The notes under the pieces: generated by a model
The model's input: the letters and a program-made list of their open reading frames with translations, nothing else
Told to the model about the DNA's origin: nothing
The model's database searches: none
Position numbers and translations under genes: made by a program
Source: Spirogloea muscicola
Lineage: Eukaryota; Streptophyta; Zygnematophyceae; Spirogloeales; Spirogloeaceae
Reading direction: 5' to 3'
Length of the DNA stretch: 10,373 bases
NCBI GenBank assembly: GCA_009602725.1
Contig: WELB01000001.1
Span: 2,295,320-2,305,692 of the forward strand
Shown here: piece by piece, positions 1 through 8,006 of the stretch
Numbering within the stretch: position 1 is the first letter of the stretch
Layout of the letters: every line of letters starts with the position of its first letter

Positions 1-168
1 ACCTACAGCAGATTGACCCGCTCAGTAACCACGGGTCAAAGCATAAAGGTCGCTAATCAATGCCTGAATACTAGATGTCAGATATGAAGCCCTTCTACCA
101 CGAACTAGAGCTCGTCCAGCTTTCTGATGCAAGACATATTAGCCTGAGCATGCTGCAAACAGGCCGAA
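1..168 (+). repeat. Left arm of foldback element
   Basis: Pairs with 932-1098 on the opposite strand. The outer 56 bp are best conserved (20/20 over 13-32, then 18/24 over the next 24 bases). The inner part, from about 92, pairs again over some 34 bases at 26/34, then fades. Confidence 0.65.
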
Positions 169-523
169 ACTCGTCATCGCAAGAAAGACAGATATGCAGC
201 TGGCAAGCCCATCTCAGCCGGAAACACATCTGCGCGACGTGTGTAGCCTAGATTGGCAATATTTTGAAGGAGGGTGTGGAAACGAGGACCCAGACAGCCA
301 AAGATGTCAATTGCCGCTGGCAGGAGCTGATCGCATTGTGGGTAATCGGAGTAGTGCTGCAACTTTCTCTGTTCTGCACCGCCCACTGCGTGACCAGCGA
401 TGTGTGTTGATGCTGGACCTTGATACGCCTCCGTAACAACAACGTCGACCAGGGCCCGTGGTCCTCCACCAGGTTGCACGCCCACAATGTCAAGTGTGCG
501 GCGATGATGACGTCCCTGGGCGA

Positions 524-543
524 GGGCTGTGACGAGCCGGCCC
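524..543 (+). repeat. Palindromic repeat copy inside foldback element
   Basis: GGGCTG-TGACGAGC-CGGCCC: one arm has a single mismatch to the consensus GGGCTG-N8-CAGCCC. It is preceded by the common GGGCGA lead. Weaker copies follow at about 637-662 and 670-685, GACAAGGTCC is present at 731-740, and an inverted copy lies at about 901-925. Confidence 0.6.
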
Positions 544-931
544 AGAAAGCCATGGAATCCGGAAAGAAGCACTTCCGATGGGACGTGACGGTTGCGGAGC
601 GCGGGGAACGAGGAAAAGACTCTCCCAGTATAGGACAATGGCTGTGACTGGCGAGCCCAGAATAGAATGGAAGGCCGGCCAGCCCACCAACTCGCCCTCC
701 ACTGGCTTTGTGCTTTTCTTCCAAGTGGCAGACAAGGTCCAAGAAGCAGGAGACCTTCACATCTTGCTGGGACGACCAGACAAGACCGCGAGGACCGCGC
801 GTTTGGGAGAAAGCTTGTCGATGGGACGGCCAGGCGGGACCCGAACCTCTGTAGTGGCCGCTCGCGTAGCTGCGTGGTGTGACTGCTCCTCGATCGGTCG
901 GCCTGGCCTTTCTCAGCCCTCGCCCCTTGTG

Positions 932-1098
932 TCGTGTGTATCAGCCTCTCTGCAGCGAGCTGAGCTTTATGCTTTAGGCTGGTCGAGCCTGAGCTGGTGG
1001 CACAAGGGCTTGTCAACTGCCGTTCAATGTCCGAGCATCACTTAGCGACCTCTATGTGCTGACTTGTGGTTACTGAGCGGGTCAAGTTAGCAGCAGGT
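932..1098 (-). repeat. Right arm of foldback element
   Basis: Inverted partner of 1-168. It ends ...GCGGGTCAAGTTAGCAGCAGGT at about 1098, mirroring ACCTACAGCAGATTGACCCGC at the left end with a few mismatches in the outermost 12 bases. Confidence 0.65.
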
Positions 1099-1230
1099 GA
1101 TGTACATCTGTCAATGTGCTTGACTTTGTACTTGGCCACTCAAGCCCTCCATCACTCAATACTCACTCCATTCCTGTTGAGATGAGCTTACTCTCTTTCT
1201 TAGCCGTTCCTCGCTCCCTTTGAATTAGCT

Positions 1231-1266
1231 ACTTCTGCTTTCACAGCTCTTGGGAGAAGCAGAAGT
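1231..1266. repeat. Hairpin with 10-bp perfect arms
   Basis: ACTTCTGCTT at 1231-1240 and AAGCAGAAGT at 1257-1266 are perfect inverted repeats with a 16-nt spacer. The hairpin is followed at 1267-1277 by GGGGCGAGGGC, the lead sequence of the palindromic repeat family, so it is probably part of a diverged copy rather than a terminator. Confidence 0.45.
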
Positions 1267-1669
1267 GGGGCGAGGGCTATGAAGCGACTTTTTCCTCGGC
1301 AGAAGAAACAGCTCTTTCAGTGCAAGGCAACGTCTGTAAGATGCCAGCCCAAAGGAATGGACAAGTCTGAAACGGTTGGAAGGCGCAAAAGAAACACGAA
1401 ACCACGCTCTGTGACTTTTGCAAATGGATGCTCAATAATCACTACAAATGATGCAGATTGGGCAAACTAGAGGGGGGAAAAGCGTGGAGAAGGAGAAGGC
1501 CTCCTGAAGGGGTCTGGCACCCTGGAGGCAGTAGCAGGGGATTGGCAGACCCTGCAATGACCGGCCAGTACTTTGCCGCGGGGATGATCAGGCCGGATCA
1601 CAGCCAACCGTGAGGGTATGGAAGGCGAGTGACTTAAAGGAATGGCTGTAGGTGGCCAGTCCGATTGGG

Positions 1670-1689
1670 CACGGTGAAATAACACCGTG
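1670..1689. repeat. Small hairpin, 7-bp arms
   Basis: CACGGTG at 1670-1676 and CACCGTG at 1683-1689 form a perfect inverted repeat around the loop AAATAA. It stands alone with no gene next to it. Confidence 0.35.
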
Positions 1690-3129
1690 GACACTACGAA
1701 TCAGCTGTGTGCTCAGCCTTGCTGTGGCCGTCCCGTCTATTTGGACACAGCTGGGGTGCCCATTGGGCAGACGTGAGGATGCAAGATCCACCCCGATCAA
1801 CACCACAGCGCTGTCATAGCATATGGTTTCACCCTAGAAAGTCACAGAGTCGTCGTCAAGGTCCCACCACTACGGGTTCCTTTCACTTATCCTGCAGAAA
1901 GGGCCCTTCGTCGCATTCCAGTAGTAATGTACAAGGCAAATTGCCTGGCGCCAAGCCAGCGAGCAAGCTAGATGAGATGGCCCACTAGCGGGAGCCTCCT
2001 CGATGGACGCCTTCCGTCTTGCTCCGGCGCCCCAAATTAGTCCGGCACATATTCATAGGCTCACTCATGGGTACACGAGTCCCCCTTCAGTTGCGTTTTC
2101 CATTCTCGTACCTCAGGCCCTCTCGAATTTATCAATTCTGAGATTCTTCTTACAAGCAGTGTATTGGCTGCTTTGGCCTCTCTGTCATGTCATGCGCACC
2201 ATGCGCCTTCTCGATCTCACTCTTTCAGTCGCCATCTCCTGCGCCAGCTCCATGCTGTCTCACGCCATGGCTGCAGGTTGCGCCATGACTGCGTCTTGAG
2301 GAAGCGGAACCTGTCCCCTTGCCTGATGACGTGGCTTGCCTCTGCCACGCATCGTCAAGCCGCCTTTCCCAAGGATCATTGTTCCCATCTCGTAATATCA
2401 CGACAACTTTTTGCAAGGCAGCCCCTCTCAGCCACGGCTCGCAGACAAGGGCTTATCGTCTGACATCCAAATACCTGAGCATCCAAATAACTGATTATAC
2501 AGCAACTTAATCCCGCTTCAGCTTTTGTTAAGCCCCATTCTCTGCACTGGTTTTCTGTCTAAAGGGTGTGTTGGTTAAATGTGGCCTTCCTTTACTTCAT
2601 GCGTGCCTTCTCGTGTCTCACAGCCTCTTGATCCCCTCCTTGTCGCCAGCCAAGCTGTTTTTCTCATGCCCCTAGCATGGCCAGCTGCAATCTAAATATC
2701 CGCAAGTGACATCCACATCATTAGAAGCTCAAGAGCTTGTCCGTGAAGCATCCTTAGTAGAAATTATGGCTGAGAGGCCCACTGTAATCGAATTAGGCTT
2801 CCTATGTGCAGGCGCCCAATGACCTGCCTGTATGCTGCACCACAACGAGATCTTTCTGAAAGGCCAACAATGAGAGCCCATTGTCATGTCCAAGTCAAAA
2901 AATTGTATTGTCTGTACCTGCTTGCCCCATCTCACTTAAGGCAGCCCAGTCTCTCTCTACAATGTTCACAACGGCCTCACTGGAGATGGACAGAAGATTA
3001 AGGGTTGCTGCCATCTCAGGTCACAAGTACGTGAGCCATGGGATCACAGAAAGCCTATGAATTGTGGAACTTGAGCTTTGAAGCACACAGCCTCTGCCTT
3101 GAGACAGCTCATGGTGCTCCTCAATGTTC

Positions 3130-3134
3130 TTACA
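3130..3134 (-). terminator. Candidate TGTAA polyadenylation signal
   Basis: TGTAA on the minus strand lies about 92 nt past the TGA of the DUF300 gene. It is the only exact copy I found in the roughly 220 nt after the stop. TGTAA is the established poly(A) signal of many green algae. A pentamer is common by chance, so this is only a candidate. Confidence 0.35.
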
Positions 3135-3225
3135 ACCCAGCAGCCCCAAGGCCCTGCCACTTCAATAACAAGTGTTGCGCTGGGATCTCATCTAGCGTGC
3201 ACACCTAGGCATGTTGCGCGCACTG

Positions 3226-3534
3226 TCATCTCCGCCCCTGGCCTCTCTCCAGGGCGTCACTGACACTCCCAAACTGCCTTCGGCCTTTCCGCAAGCCGCT
3301 GTCGCTCACGCTGCCTACTGGCTCGTCTGCCTGCGACGACTGGCCCTGCCCGGTTGATGGCAGCCAGCTGTCATCCTTGGTAATGGGCTTCTCCTCTGTT
3401 GCCGCAGACCCTCCCCAAGGGTAGACCCGGCCTAGCTGCCCCTGGATGCTCTCCAGCCCAGCGCTGAAGAGGTTGAAGCCCCGCTCCATAGGCTCCACAG
3501 CCTGTGACACAGTATGCCGCACATCCCGCACAAC
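3226..3534 (-). CDS. DUF300 terminal exon, C-terminal tail and stop
   Basis: This exon begins after ggttgcag and encodes VVRDVRHTVSQAVEPMERGF, then FSAGLESIQGQL, a polar tail with TKDDSWLP, two copies of GSVSD (GSVSDSGL and GSVSDALE), and ends ERGQGRR-stop (TGA at 3228-3226). The VRDVRHTVSQAVEP-ERG block is conserved in plant LAZ1 after the membrane domain. The tail is low in hydrophobicity and probably cytosolic. A further 3' exon cannot be excluded, but none is needed. Confidence 0.88.
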   Translation of the reverse strand, partial: VVRDVRHTVSQAVEPMERGFNLFSAGLESIQGQLGRVYPWGGSAATEEKPITKDDSWLPSTGQGQSSQADEPVGSVSDSGLRKGRRQFGSVSDALERGQGRR

Positions 3535-6500
3535 CTGCAACCCGCAGCCCACATTACATTGTAAATTTCAAGACAAGCCAACGTCTTGCTGTAAGATGAC
3601 TGCTTGCAATTGTTGCCATTGTGAGGACAACCTTGCGAGGAGATGCCGTACTACAACTTGCGCTCAACATCTTGATGATGCTTGCTCGCAGTTAACATTA
3701 TGACCACACCCCTGCTGACTATGTACAGCATATGAGTTTGCACATGTCACATGCAATCCTGTGCTCTGGCTTTTCACACAGCAACTTTGCTCACATGCTC
3801 GCTGCCATTGAACAATATGTCCTGCACACTGGCAGAGAGGCTGGTGGCAGTCTGCTGTCCGCCAGGTGGAAGGTAGCGCAAAAGTCCCTGCCTCTCGCTT
3901 TCCATAATCTCCCCTGGTTCTGGCGGCACGTCGCCAGCTGCCAAATCGGCGAGCACAGAGACGTCCCTGCTAATGTCACTGCCTTCCACCTCTTGATAAG
4001 GAGCAGCAGGGAAGACATATACATGGGCTATCCCTGCAATGCACATCTGACATACACGCAAATCTCAAGCTCATCAGCAGAGCCCACTTAGCCCAGAGCG
4101 TGTATATCCAGAAGCAAGCAACATTTGAAGCATATGGAAATTCTGGTGGCTTGACAGACAGCAAGACAATATATTCCTCTTGCTTGGTGGCACAGCTTTT
4201 CTGTGCGGATAAAGCTTCGTACCTGAGTAACATCGAGCTGTACATGGGCACTAGGAAGCTAAGTCCTCACCTCAATGCAGATAATGAAGTCCTGAAGGCT
4301 TGTCTGAAATTTTCCACCAGCAAGATCTGAGTCAGGAGGGCGAACGACCCCCAAGGAGAAGAGGATATTGAGCAAAAACCCCTGCCACCAGGTAATAAAT
4401 ATGATAGCCTTGATGCATAGGAACTTGGGCCACGGGCGGATTGGTGCTAGGTACTCCTTTGTAGCTGTGTAGAACTGGTACAGGCAATACAATGCCCACG
4501 CCTGGCTGAAATTAAGAATTAACGCGAGGTACACATACCTGGCAAATCAAAGCAAGCATAGGAGATAAAGATTCAGTGCAAGTTTCACAATAAAATTGCT
4601 CAGTACAGGAGCACATGAAGCTGCAAAAATGAATGTCCTGCGCCACCCTCTGCGCTGTGCCCAAAAATGTCTGGAAGTAAACTTCATACCCCTTATGTAC
4701 ATTAAGTTCACCATCTCTATACAGGCCAAAGGCGTCAAGTAAAAGTGCCAGCAAGGCAAAGAGCAGCTTCACAATCATCTGCAACAATCATGGAAATACT
4801 ATCAGATGCTTCTAGCCAAATGACTTCAATGGAAAACTTACGACTTAAAGTGACTCTTAAGGGCATGGCAGCAACTTACAGCAACCCAATACTCTTCACT
4901 AAAAAGGAGAGCTGGAGTTGAAGACTCACACGCACTTAGATCAACATGTGATAAGAAGAGACATAAGTGCTTATGACTGCCCTAGATCATGTCTTACAAT
5001 TTTCCTGGGTAAGCCTGGAGAGCACAAGAGTGGCTCAGTGTGGGCTTACATATTGGACAATGCCAAATTTGACCTTCTGATAAAAGTGGGAACCAAGCGA
5101 CCAGGGCTCCACAAGAAACTTGAGAAGGAGCGGGTGAGCCCAGGTCCGTGGTGGGTCTTCCAACGAGTCTTTCAGTGGTGTGTATGGGTACAATTCTTCG
5201 CCGCTTATGGAGTTTTGCCTCGATTTGAGTAAGGGTGTCTGGTGGGAACCCAGCACAACCCCTTGACCTTCCAGCTTCTCTATCACCCTCTCCTCCCCAC
5301 CTGGTAATAAACTGAGCAAGTTAAGTTGCTGACTGAGATCAGCAGAAGACACACACTTCCTTGAAAGCATAACATAACGTTTGGAGGTGGGTCTGCGATC
5401 CATCGTTCAGCAAGAAGGTGTAGCTTCCCCATCACTGGTGGGATGTCTTTTAACCATGTGACATGTGTTTTCAGTCAGCCATGTGACATGCAGAACCCAG
5501 AAGTGAGAAGCCACAGGAAGTGGTCCTTGCAAACAGGACTGGCAGCTTACCCAAGCAGGCCATAAGGTATGACCCAAAAGCATAAATCGTATAGGCCTCA
5601 TAGCAATTTCGCACACTGTCGCAGACCATGGTGAGTTCTGGCCTCCAGAGAGAAAAAAACTGCGCCCATCAAAAAGGCAATTGACTTGGTCTTTCTCTTT
5701 GTGGACGTCTAGCTGCCTTCAGCGTCTATTTCCCAGCCGTCAGTGCACACAGAAGTCACGAAGTATTTGACTAACAATCGGATGTACTAAATCGACAGAA
5801 GTCAATGCAAACTCATAAACCAGAGGCTGTTGTTACATTTGTTTATATGACTTGATACGTGAATATGTTGCAAGCCTCATTGCTACTCAGCAACACTTGC
5901 AGCACGCACATAGATGGCCAGCCATGATGGAGCAGCTGAATTCTTAATCATCCTTGATTGGCGAGGAGAAGCTGGGGAATGTTGACTTGAGTTCACATAT
6001 TAAAGTTACGCCTGAGAAGGACTTACAGCGGAGAGGGTATAGACCGGAACCATGCAGATGACGCTGATGAGCCACTTTTGCTCCTGTAGGACAATAGCCG
6101 CAAGAAGGAGTCAGCTCGGCGCCAGCTCGGCGCGGCGCCAGATTGAGCTCCGTGCGTTTCCCGAAGAAGAGACGAGAACAGATAACTCAAGCAATCCCTC
6201 TACAAACAATCTCCTATCCTCCGCTCAGGGAAATTCCAGCAAGGTCGCAGCTCCGAGAGGTCATAACGAGAGATTTTGTACGATGGTGCAAGTCTTTGGC
6301 ACCCTATATGATGGAGCACATAATGACAGGGACAGATTACATGCCAACTGATTAAGAAATTCTTAGGAGGAATACAATGGGGATGGCACAATCTTGGCGA
6401 CCCTGCGAAGCGGGACGAGAGGAGGAGGCTGCCTTCGGCAGAGACACCAAGGGCAGGGCCGCCGCCCTTGGGGGGGGCAAAAGGAGTGGCGAGCTGTGAA

Positions 6501-6946
6501 AGGCATATAGGCTTTGAATCTGACGGCGGGATTGTTGTATGCCGTCAGGTGCTCGACGACGAGGAAGGCGGAGATGCAGAGTGCCATGAGCACGAAGACG
6601 CCAGCCACAATGACCGCCCAGGTGTGCAGCGACGTTGCGGCGGCTGCTGCGGCGGCGGTGGCGGCATCTCTGGCGGCTCGCTGCGCAGCGGCCGCCACCG
6701 CCGCCGCAACCGCCACCGCCGCCGCNGCCGCCGCCGCCGCCGCCGCTGCGTCCGAGGCCGGGCGGTGGCGCAGCGCCTCTCGGCCAGCGCGCTCGCCTAC
6801 GCCTGCAATGGCGTGAATGCGCAAGGGTGGCCACTGACGGCGGCACCGAGCCGTTACGTAGTCATCACTCTGACACTCGACCACCGTCGATGCAACTTCG
6901 TTTGCAACACTCGCAGGCCAGAATGGGGAAGGCGCGTGGTGCGCAT
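3226..6946 (-). CDS. LAZ1/TMEM184-like DUF300 transmembrane protein gene, 8 or more exons
   Basis: I assembled this spliced gene by hand. The coding exons on the minus strand are 6525-6802 (5' limit uncertain), 6027-6083, 5551-5659, 5050-5300, 4690-4778, 4271-4538, 3795-4046 and 3226-3534. Every intron is GT-AG; lengths are 441, 367, 250, 271, 151, 224 and 260 nt and phases 0,0,1,0,2,0,0, so the frame stays open to a TGA at 3228-3226. The product shows the DUF300 (Solute_trans_a) hallmarks in order: a first membrane helix ending EHLTAYNNPAEQKW, MVPVYTLSAFFSL, CDSVRNCYEAY, GGEERVIE, KFGIVQYM, YLALILNFSQAWALYCL, KFLCIKAIIFITWWQG, QDFIICIE and AHVYVFPAAPY. About seven membrane helices are expected. 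The family includes animal OST-alpha and TMEM184, and plant LAZ1, which is associated with the tonoplast and with cell-death and brassinosteroid phenotypes. The VFPAAPY and DV-PPEP-E--ESER segments favour the plant branch. Substrate and location here are unknown. A model starting at 6946 gives about 560 residues, somewhat longer than plant LAZ1 because of an alanine-rich N-terminus. Confidence 0.9.
3795..4046 (-). CDS. DUF300 exon, last helix and acidic cytosolic tail
   Basis: This exon encodes MCIAGIAHVYVFPAAPYQ, completing the seventh helix begun by FIICIE. The tail follows, with SRDVSVLADLAAGDVPPEP, GEIMESER and SVQDILFNGSEH. The pattern IA-H-YVFPAAPY followed by DV-PPEP-E--ESER and S-QD----GSE is characteristic of plant LAZ1 proteins. 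The acceptor is atgtcag|ATG and the donor CAT|GTGAGC, phase 0 on both sides, 252 nt. Confidence 0.9.
4271..4538 (-). CDS. DUF300 exon, helices 5 and 6 (core)
   Basis: This is the longest diagnostic exon. It encodes YVYLALILNFSQAWALYCL, then YQFYTATKEYLAPIRPWPKF, LCIKAIIFITWWQGFLLNIL, a loop with PPDSDLAGGKFQTS, and LQDFIICIE. LNFSQ-WALYCL, API-P--KFL--K, and F-TWWQG are signature motifs of DUF300/LAZ1. The acceptor is tttgccag|G (phase 2) and the donor GAG|GTGAGG (phase 0). Confidence 0.93.
4690..4778 (-). CDS. DUF300 exon, fourth membrane helix
   Basis: This exon encodes MIVKLLFALLALLLDAFGLY followed by RDGELNVHKG. It is preceded by ttgttgcag and ends at the donor AAGGG|GTATGA in phase 2. 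Joining it to the preceding exon gives GIVQYMIVK, a conserved family junction. Joining it to the next gives HKGYVYLAL, matching the conserved GY-YLA--LNFSQ segment. An ATG-initiated reading of this exon alone would miss that the methionine is internal. Confidence 0.88.
5050..5300 (-). CDS. DUF300 exon, large loop between helices 3 and 4
   Basis: This exon starts after ttaccag with the second base of a glycine codon. It encodes GGEERVIEKLEGQG, then TPLL followed by a polar serine- and proline-containing loop, then LLLKFLVEPWSLGSHFYQ and KVKFGIVQY. The donor is TAT|GTAAGC. GGEER-IE and the PW-LG--FY--VK-GIVQY block match plant LAZ1 proteins closely, and the polar loop between them is the usual variable region. 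It is 251 nt long, entering in phase 1 and leaving in phase 0. Confidence 0.9.
5551..5659 (-). CDS. DUF300 exon, RNCYEAY motif
   Basis: This 109-nt exon encodes FFSLWRPELTMVCDSV, then RNCYEAYTIYAFGSYLMACL and the first base of a glycine codon. The acceptor is gcgcag|TTT with a good frame to the previous exon (phase 0). The donor is TTGG|GTAAGC (phase 1). R-CYEAY--Y-F--YL is the most diagnostic motif of the family. TMVCDSV could be mistaken for a translation start, but the conserved SL-RPE segment upstream of it is also coding. Confidence 0.9.
6027..6083 (-). CDS. DUF300 exon, second membrane helix (first half)
   Basis: This 57-nt exon encodes EQKWLISVICMVPVYTLSA (19 codons, phase 0 on both sides). 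The acceptor is cctacag|GAG and the donor GCT|GTAAGT. The EQKW and MVPVY motifs are strongly conserved in DUF300 proteins and follow directly on NNPA from the upstream exon. The exon is too short for ORF finding and was found by homology reading. Confidence 0.88.
6098..6355 (+). other. Unassigned open frame inside intron 1, antisense
   Basis: On the plus strand, from just after a TAG at 6095-6097 to a TAA ending at 6355, a frame encodes SSVRFPKKRREQITQ, then LREVITRDFVRWCKSLAPYM and MEHIMTGTDYMPTD. The amino-acid composition looks more protein-like than that of other spurious frames here. I do not recognise a family and no convincing start is present. It lies within the first long intron of the DUF300 gene and could be a remnant of an inserted element, or chance. 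Confidence 0.2.
6525..6802 (-). CDS. Exon with poly-alanine tract and first membrane helix (5' end uncertain)
   Basis: In the gene frame this segment encodes a long alanine-rich stretch (GCN codons, about 6640-6750), then TSLHTWAVIVAGVFVLMA and the rest of a hydrophobic helix, then EHLTAYNNPA. The donor is GCC|GTCAGA, so the exon ends at 6525 in phase 0. The HLTAY-NPAEQKW junction formed with the next exon has the spacing known for LAZ1 proteins. The 5' limit given is a possible acceptor (cattgcag|GC) at 6803-6806. The frame stays open upstream to a TAG at 7137-7135, but it contains no ATG before one inside the membrane helix (6587-6585). The initiator must therefore lie in another exon or be a non-AUG codon. 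Confidence 0.7.
6640..6755 (-). repeat. Degenerate GCC/GCN trinucleotide repeat coding for alanine
   Basis: This is an almost uninterrupted run of GCC, GCG and GCT triplets (read on the minus strand), including one undetermined base at 6726. In the DUF300 gene frame the ambiguous base is the third position of a GCN codon, so it codes alanine whatever it is. The other frames give arginine- or proline-rich shadows. Such tracts change length by slippage and assemble poorly. Confidence 0.75.
6877..6946 (-). CDS. Candidate first coding exon (tentative)
   Basis: An ATG at 6946-6944 opens a short frame (MRTTRLPHSGLRVL and onward). Splicing it at a GTGTCA donor (6876-6871) to the acceptor at 6803 would join in phase 1 to the poly-alanine exon and supply a start codon. 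The implied intron is only 74 nt, against 151-441 nt for the other introns in this gene. The peptide has no recognisable homology. This is one solution that works, not a demonstrated exon; a more distant 5' exon is equally possible. Confidence 0.25.
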
Positions 6947-7077
6947 AGGATTTAAGGGTGGCCACTTCAGCCAATACATTGGTCAGGCTAAGACCAGCGC
7001 AGAGAAGTGGGGCTACATGGACCGAAGCCCTATGCTATGCTAAGGTCTTTCTTCCCTATGCTAAGGCTGCTTAAGTT

Positions 7078-7113
7078 ACCTGTGTGACGTCAGTACCCAC
7101 GGGTGAGCACATA
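7078..7113 (+). repeat. Terminus-like sequence related to the foldback element
   Basis: From 7090 to 7113 (TCAGTACCCACGGGTGAGCA and four more bases) this matches the left arm of the foldback element at 19/24 and its right arm at 20/24. The outermost ACCTG is also shared. It has the same orientation as the left arm at position 1, so it may mark the left end of a second, diverged element extending rightwards. Confidence 0.5.
7085..7092. promoter_or_regulatory. TGACGTCA palindrome upstream of the DUF300 gene
   Basis: This is a perfect 8-bp CRE/C-box type bZIP recognition sequence. It lies about 140 bp upstream of the candidate ATG at 6946 and just inside the sequence that resembles the foldback terminus. 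Function is not shown; the position makes it a reasonable promoter-element candidate. Confidence 0.3.
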
Positions 7114-7459
7114 CAAATCTGGCAAGCTAACTTGGGGAGCTGGAGCGCTGCCAAGGAAAACGGCGGCCTGAGTTAGAGCGCGCCCAGCACGCTAAAGACT
7201 AGCCAGAGCTTGCGAATGCTGCAGACTGAGGAGAGAAGCCAGATTAAGAGAAGCTCATTCACACGGAGGTGGTGGCTGTGCTCAACGCCAGCTACAGAAG
7301 AGTGGACCATGAGGGGAGCCCCCGTTGATGAAGAAGCCTCCCTACGAGTGGCTCCAGCCCCTATCCTCAATGGGCGAGCACTATCTTCCGTACGAGTGGC
7401 GCTTTTGTGGGCTAGCTCTTTGCAGCTCTCGCCCTCTTAGATAGAGCTACTTCTTTTGT

Positions 7460-7478
7460 GGGCTGGCTTCTCCAGCCC
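7460..7478 (-). repeat. Palindromic repeat copy, inverted orientation
   Basis: On the minus strand GGGCTG-GAGAAGC-CAGCCC, perfect arms with a 7-nt spacer. The GGGGCGA lead is present on the correct side (7479-7486 read in reverse). Confidence 0.6.
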
Positions 7479-8006
7479 CTCGCCCCATTTGTTTGAGTTG
7501 CTTCCTCCATAAGGAAAGGGCGCTTGATGCACATGTAAGCAAAAGGGAGGCCAAATAAAGCCGCTACAATGTTCAGGCAACAGCTGGAGCAGAGAACGGG
7601 CACAAATGGAAGCCTTATGCATAAGGAGGACACGCTTAAGCAAAGGACGATCCACGTGGCAATTGTGCCATGTATAGGGGCCTTCTTGTGCAGGAGGGGA
7701 GGAGCCTGGTAGGCTCTAAACACATGCGGATGAAGACAGCAAGTGTGCTGATGTTAATGTCGTGGACGAGGACTGGGCTTCCACAGCCCTCGCCCCTTCG
7801 GGAGAGCCACAAAAGCCAGCGGCTGTGGGGAGCCAGCCGTACAGCCTTTCGAAGTTGCCCTCTGACCGGGGCCCCCGAAAGCGAAAGAGGCCAGCGGCAA
7901 TGAATGGAAAGACTTGATCATGCAGCACCTACAAGCCAGGGCTTACAAGAGCAGTGCATAGTCCTTTTTCAGCAAACAGGTAACCTGAAGTCAGCACTCA
8001 AGGTCG

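Larger units (their letters stand above)
1..1098. mobile_element. Foldback (long terminal inverted repeat) element, non-coding
   Basis: The left end (about 1-168) and the reverse complement of about 932-1098 are homologous. The block TTGACCCGCTCAGTAACCAC at 13-32 is perfectly repeated, inverted, at 1066-1085. AGGTCGCTAA at 47-56 is matched exactly at 1042-1051. A further stretch, AAGCCCTT at the left with its inverted partner near 1000-1012, continues at roughly three-quarters identity. The interior has no credible coding frame but carries copies of the GGGCTG-N8-CAGCCC repeat. The arrangement fits a non-autonomous DNA transposon of the foldback or MITE-like type. The window starts at the left end, so target-site duplication cannot be tested. 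Confidence 0.65.
1099..3129. other. Intergenic stretch without a supported gene
   Basis: No open frame on either strand shows recognisable motifs, membrane patterns or plausible spliced continuity. The region holds the hairpin at 1231-1266, a diverged repeat copy at about 1267-1290, another at about 1650-1662, and a 7-bp-arm hairpin at 1670-1689. The rest is unremarkable and unassigned. Confidence 0.55.

Noticed and set aside
174-1016. 280-codon minus-strand open frame
   Set aside because: It spans the interior of the foldback element and the palindromic repeats, has no recognisable motif, and equally long frames overlap it on the other strand.
5454-5490. Two copies of CCATGTGACATG (5454-5465 and 5479-5490)
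   Set aside because: They lie inside intron 3 of the DUF300 gene with no further copies; a small local duplication is enough.
6112-6133. Tandem CAGCTCGGCGC, two copies
   Set aside because: An 11-bp duplication within intron 1 near the acceptor of exon 2, with no sign of function.
6468-7043. Plus-strand arginine/glycine-rich frame opposite the first exon
   Set aside because: It is the antisense shadow of the GCN tract and of the first membrane helix exon, which has clear family motifs on the minus strand.
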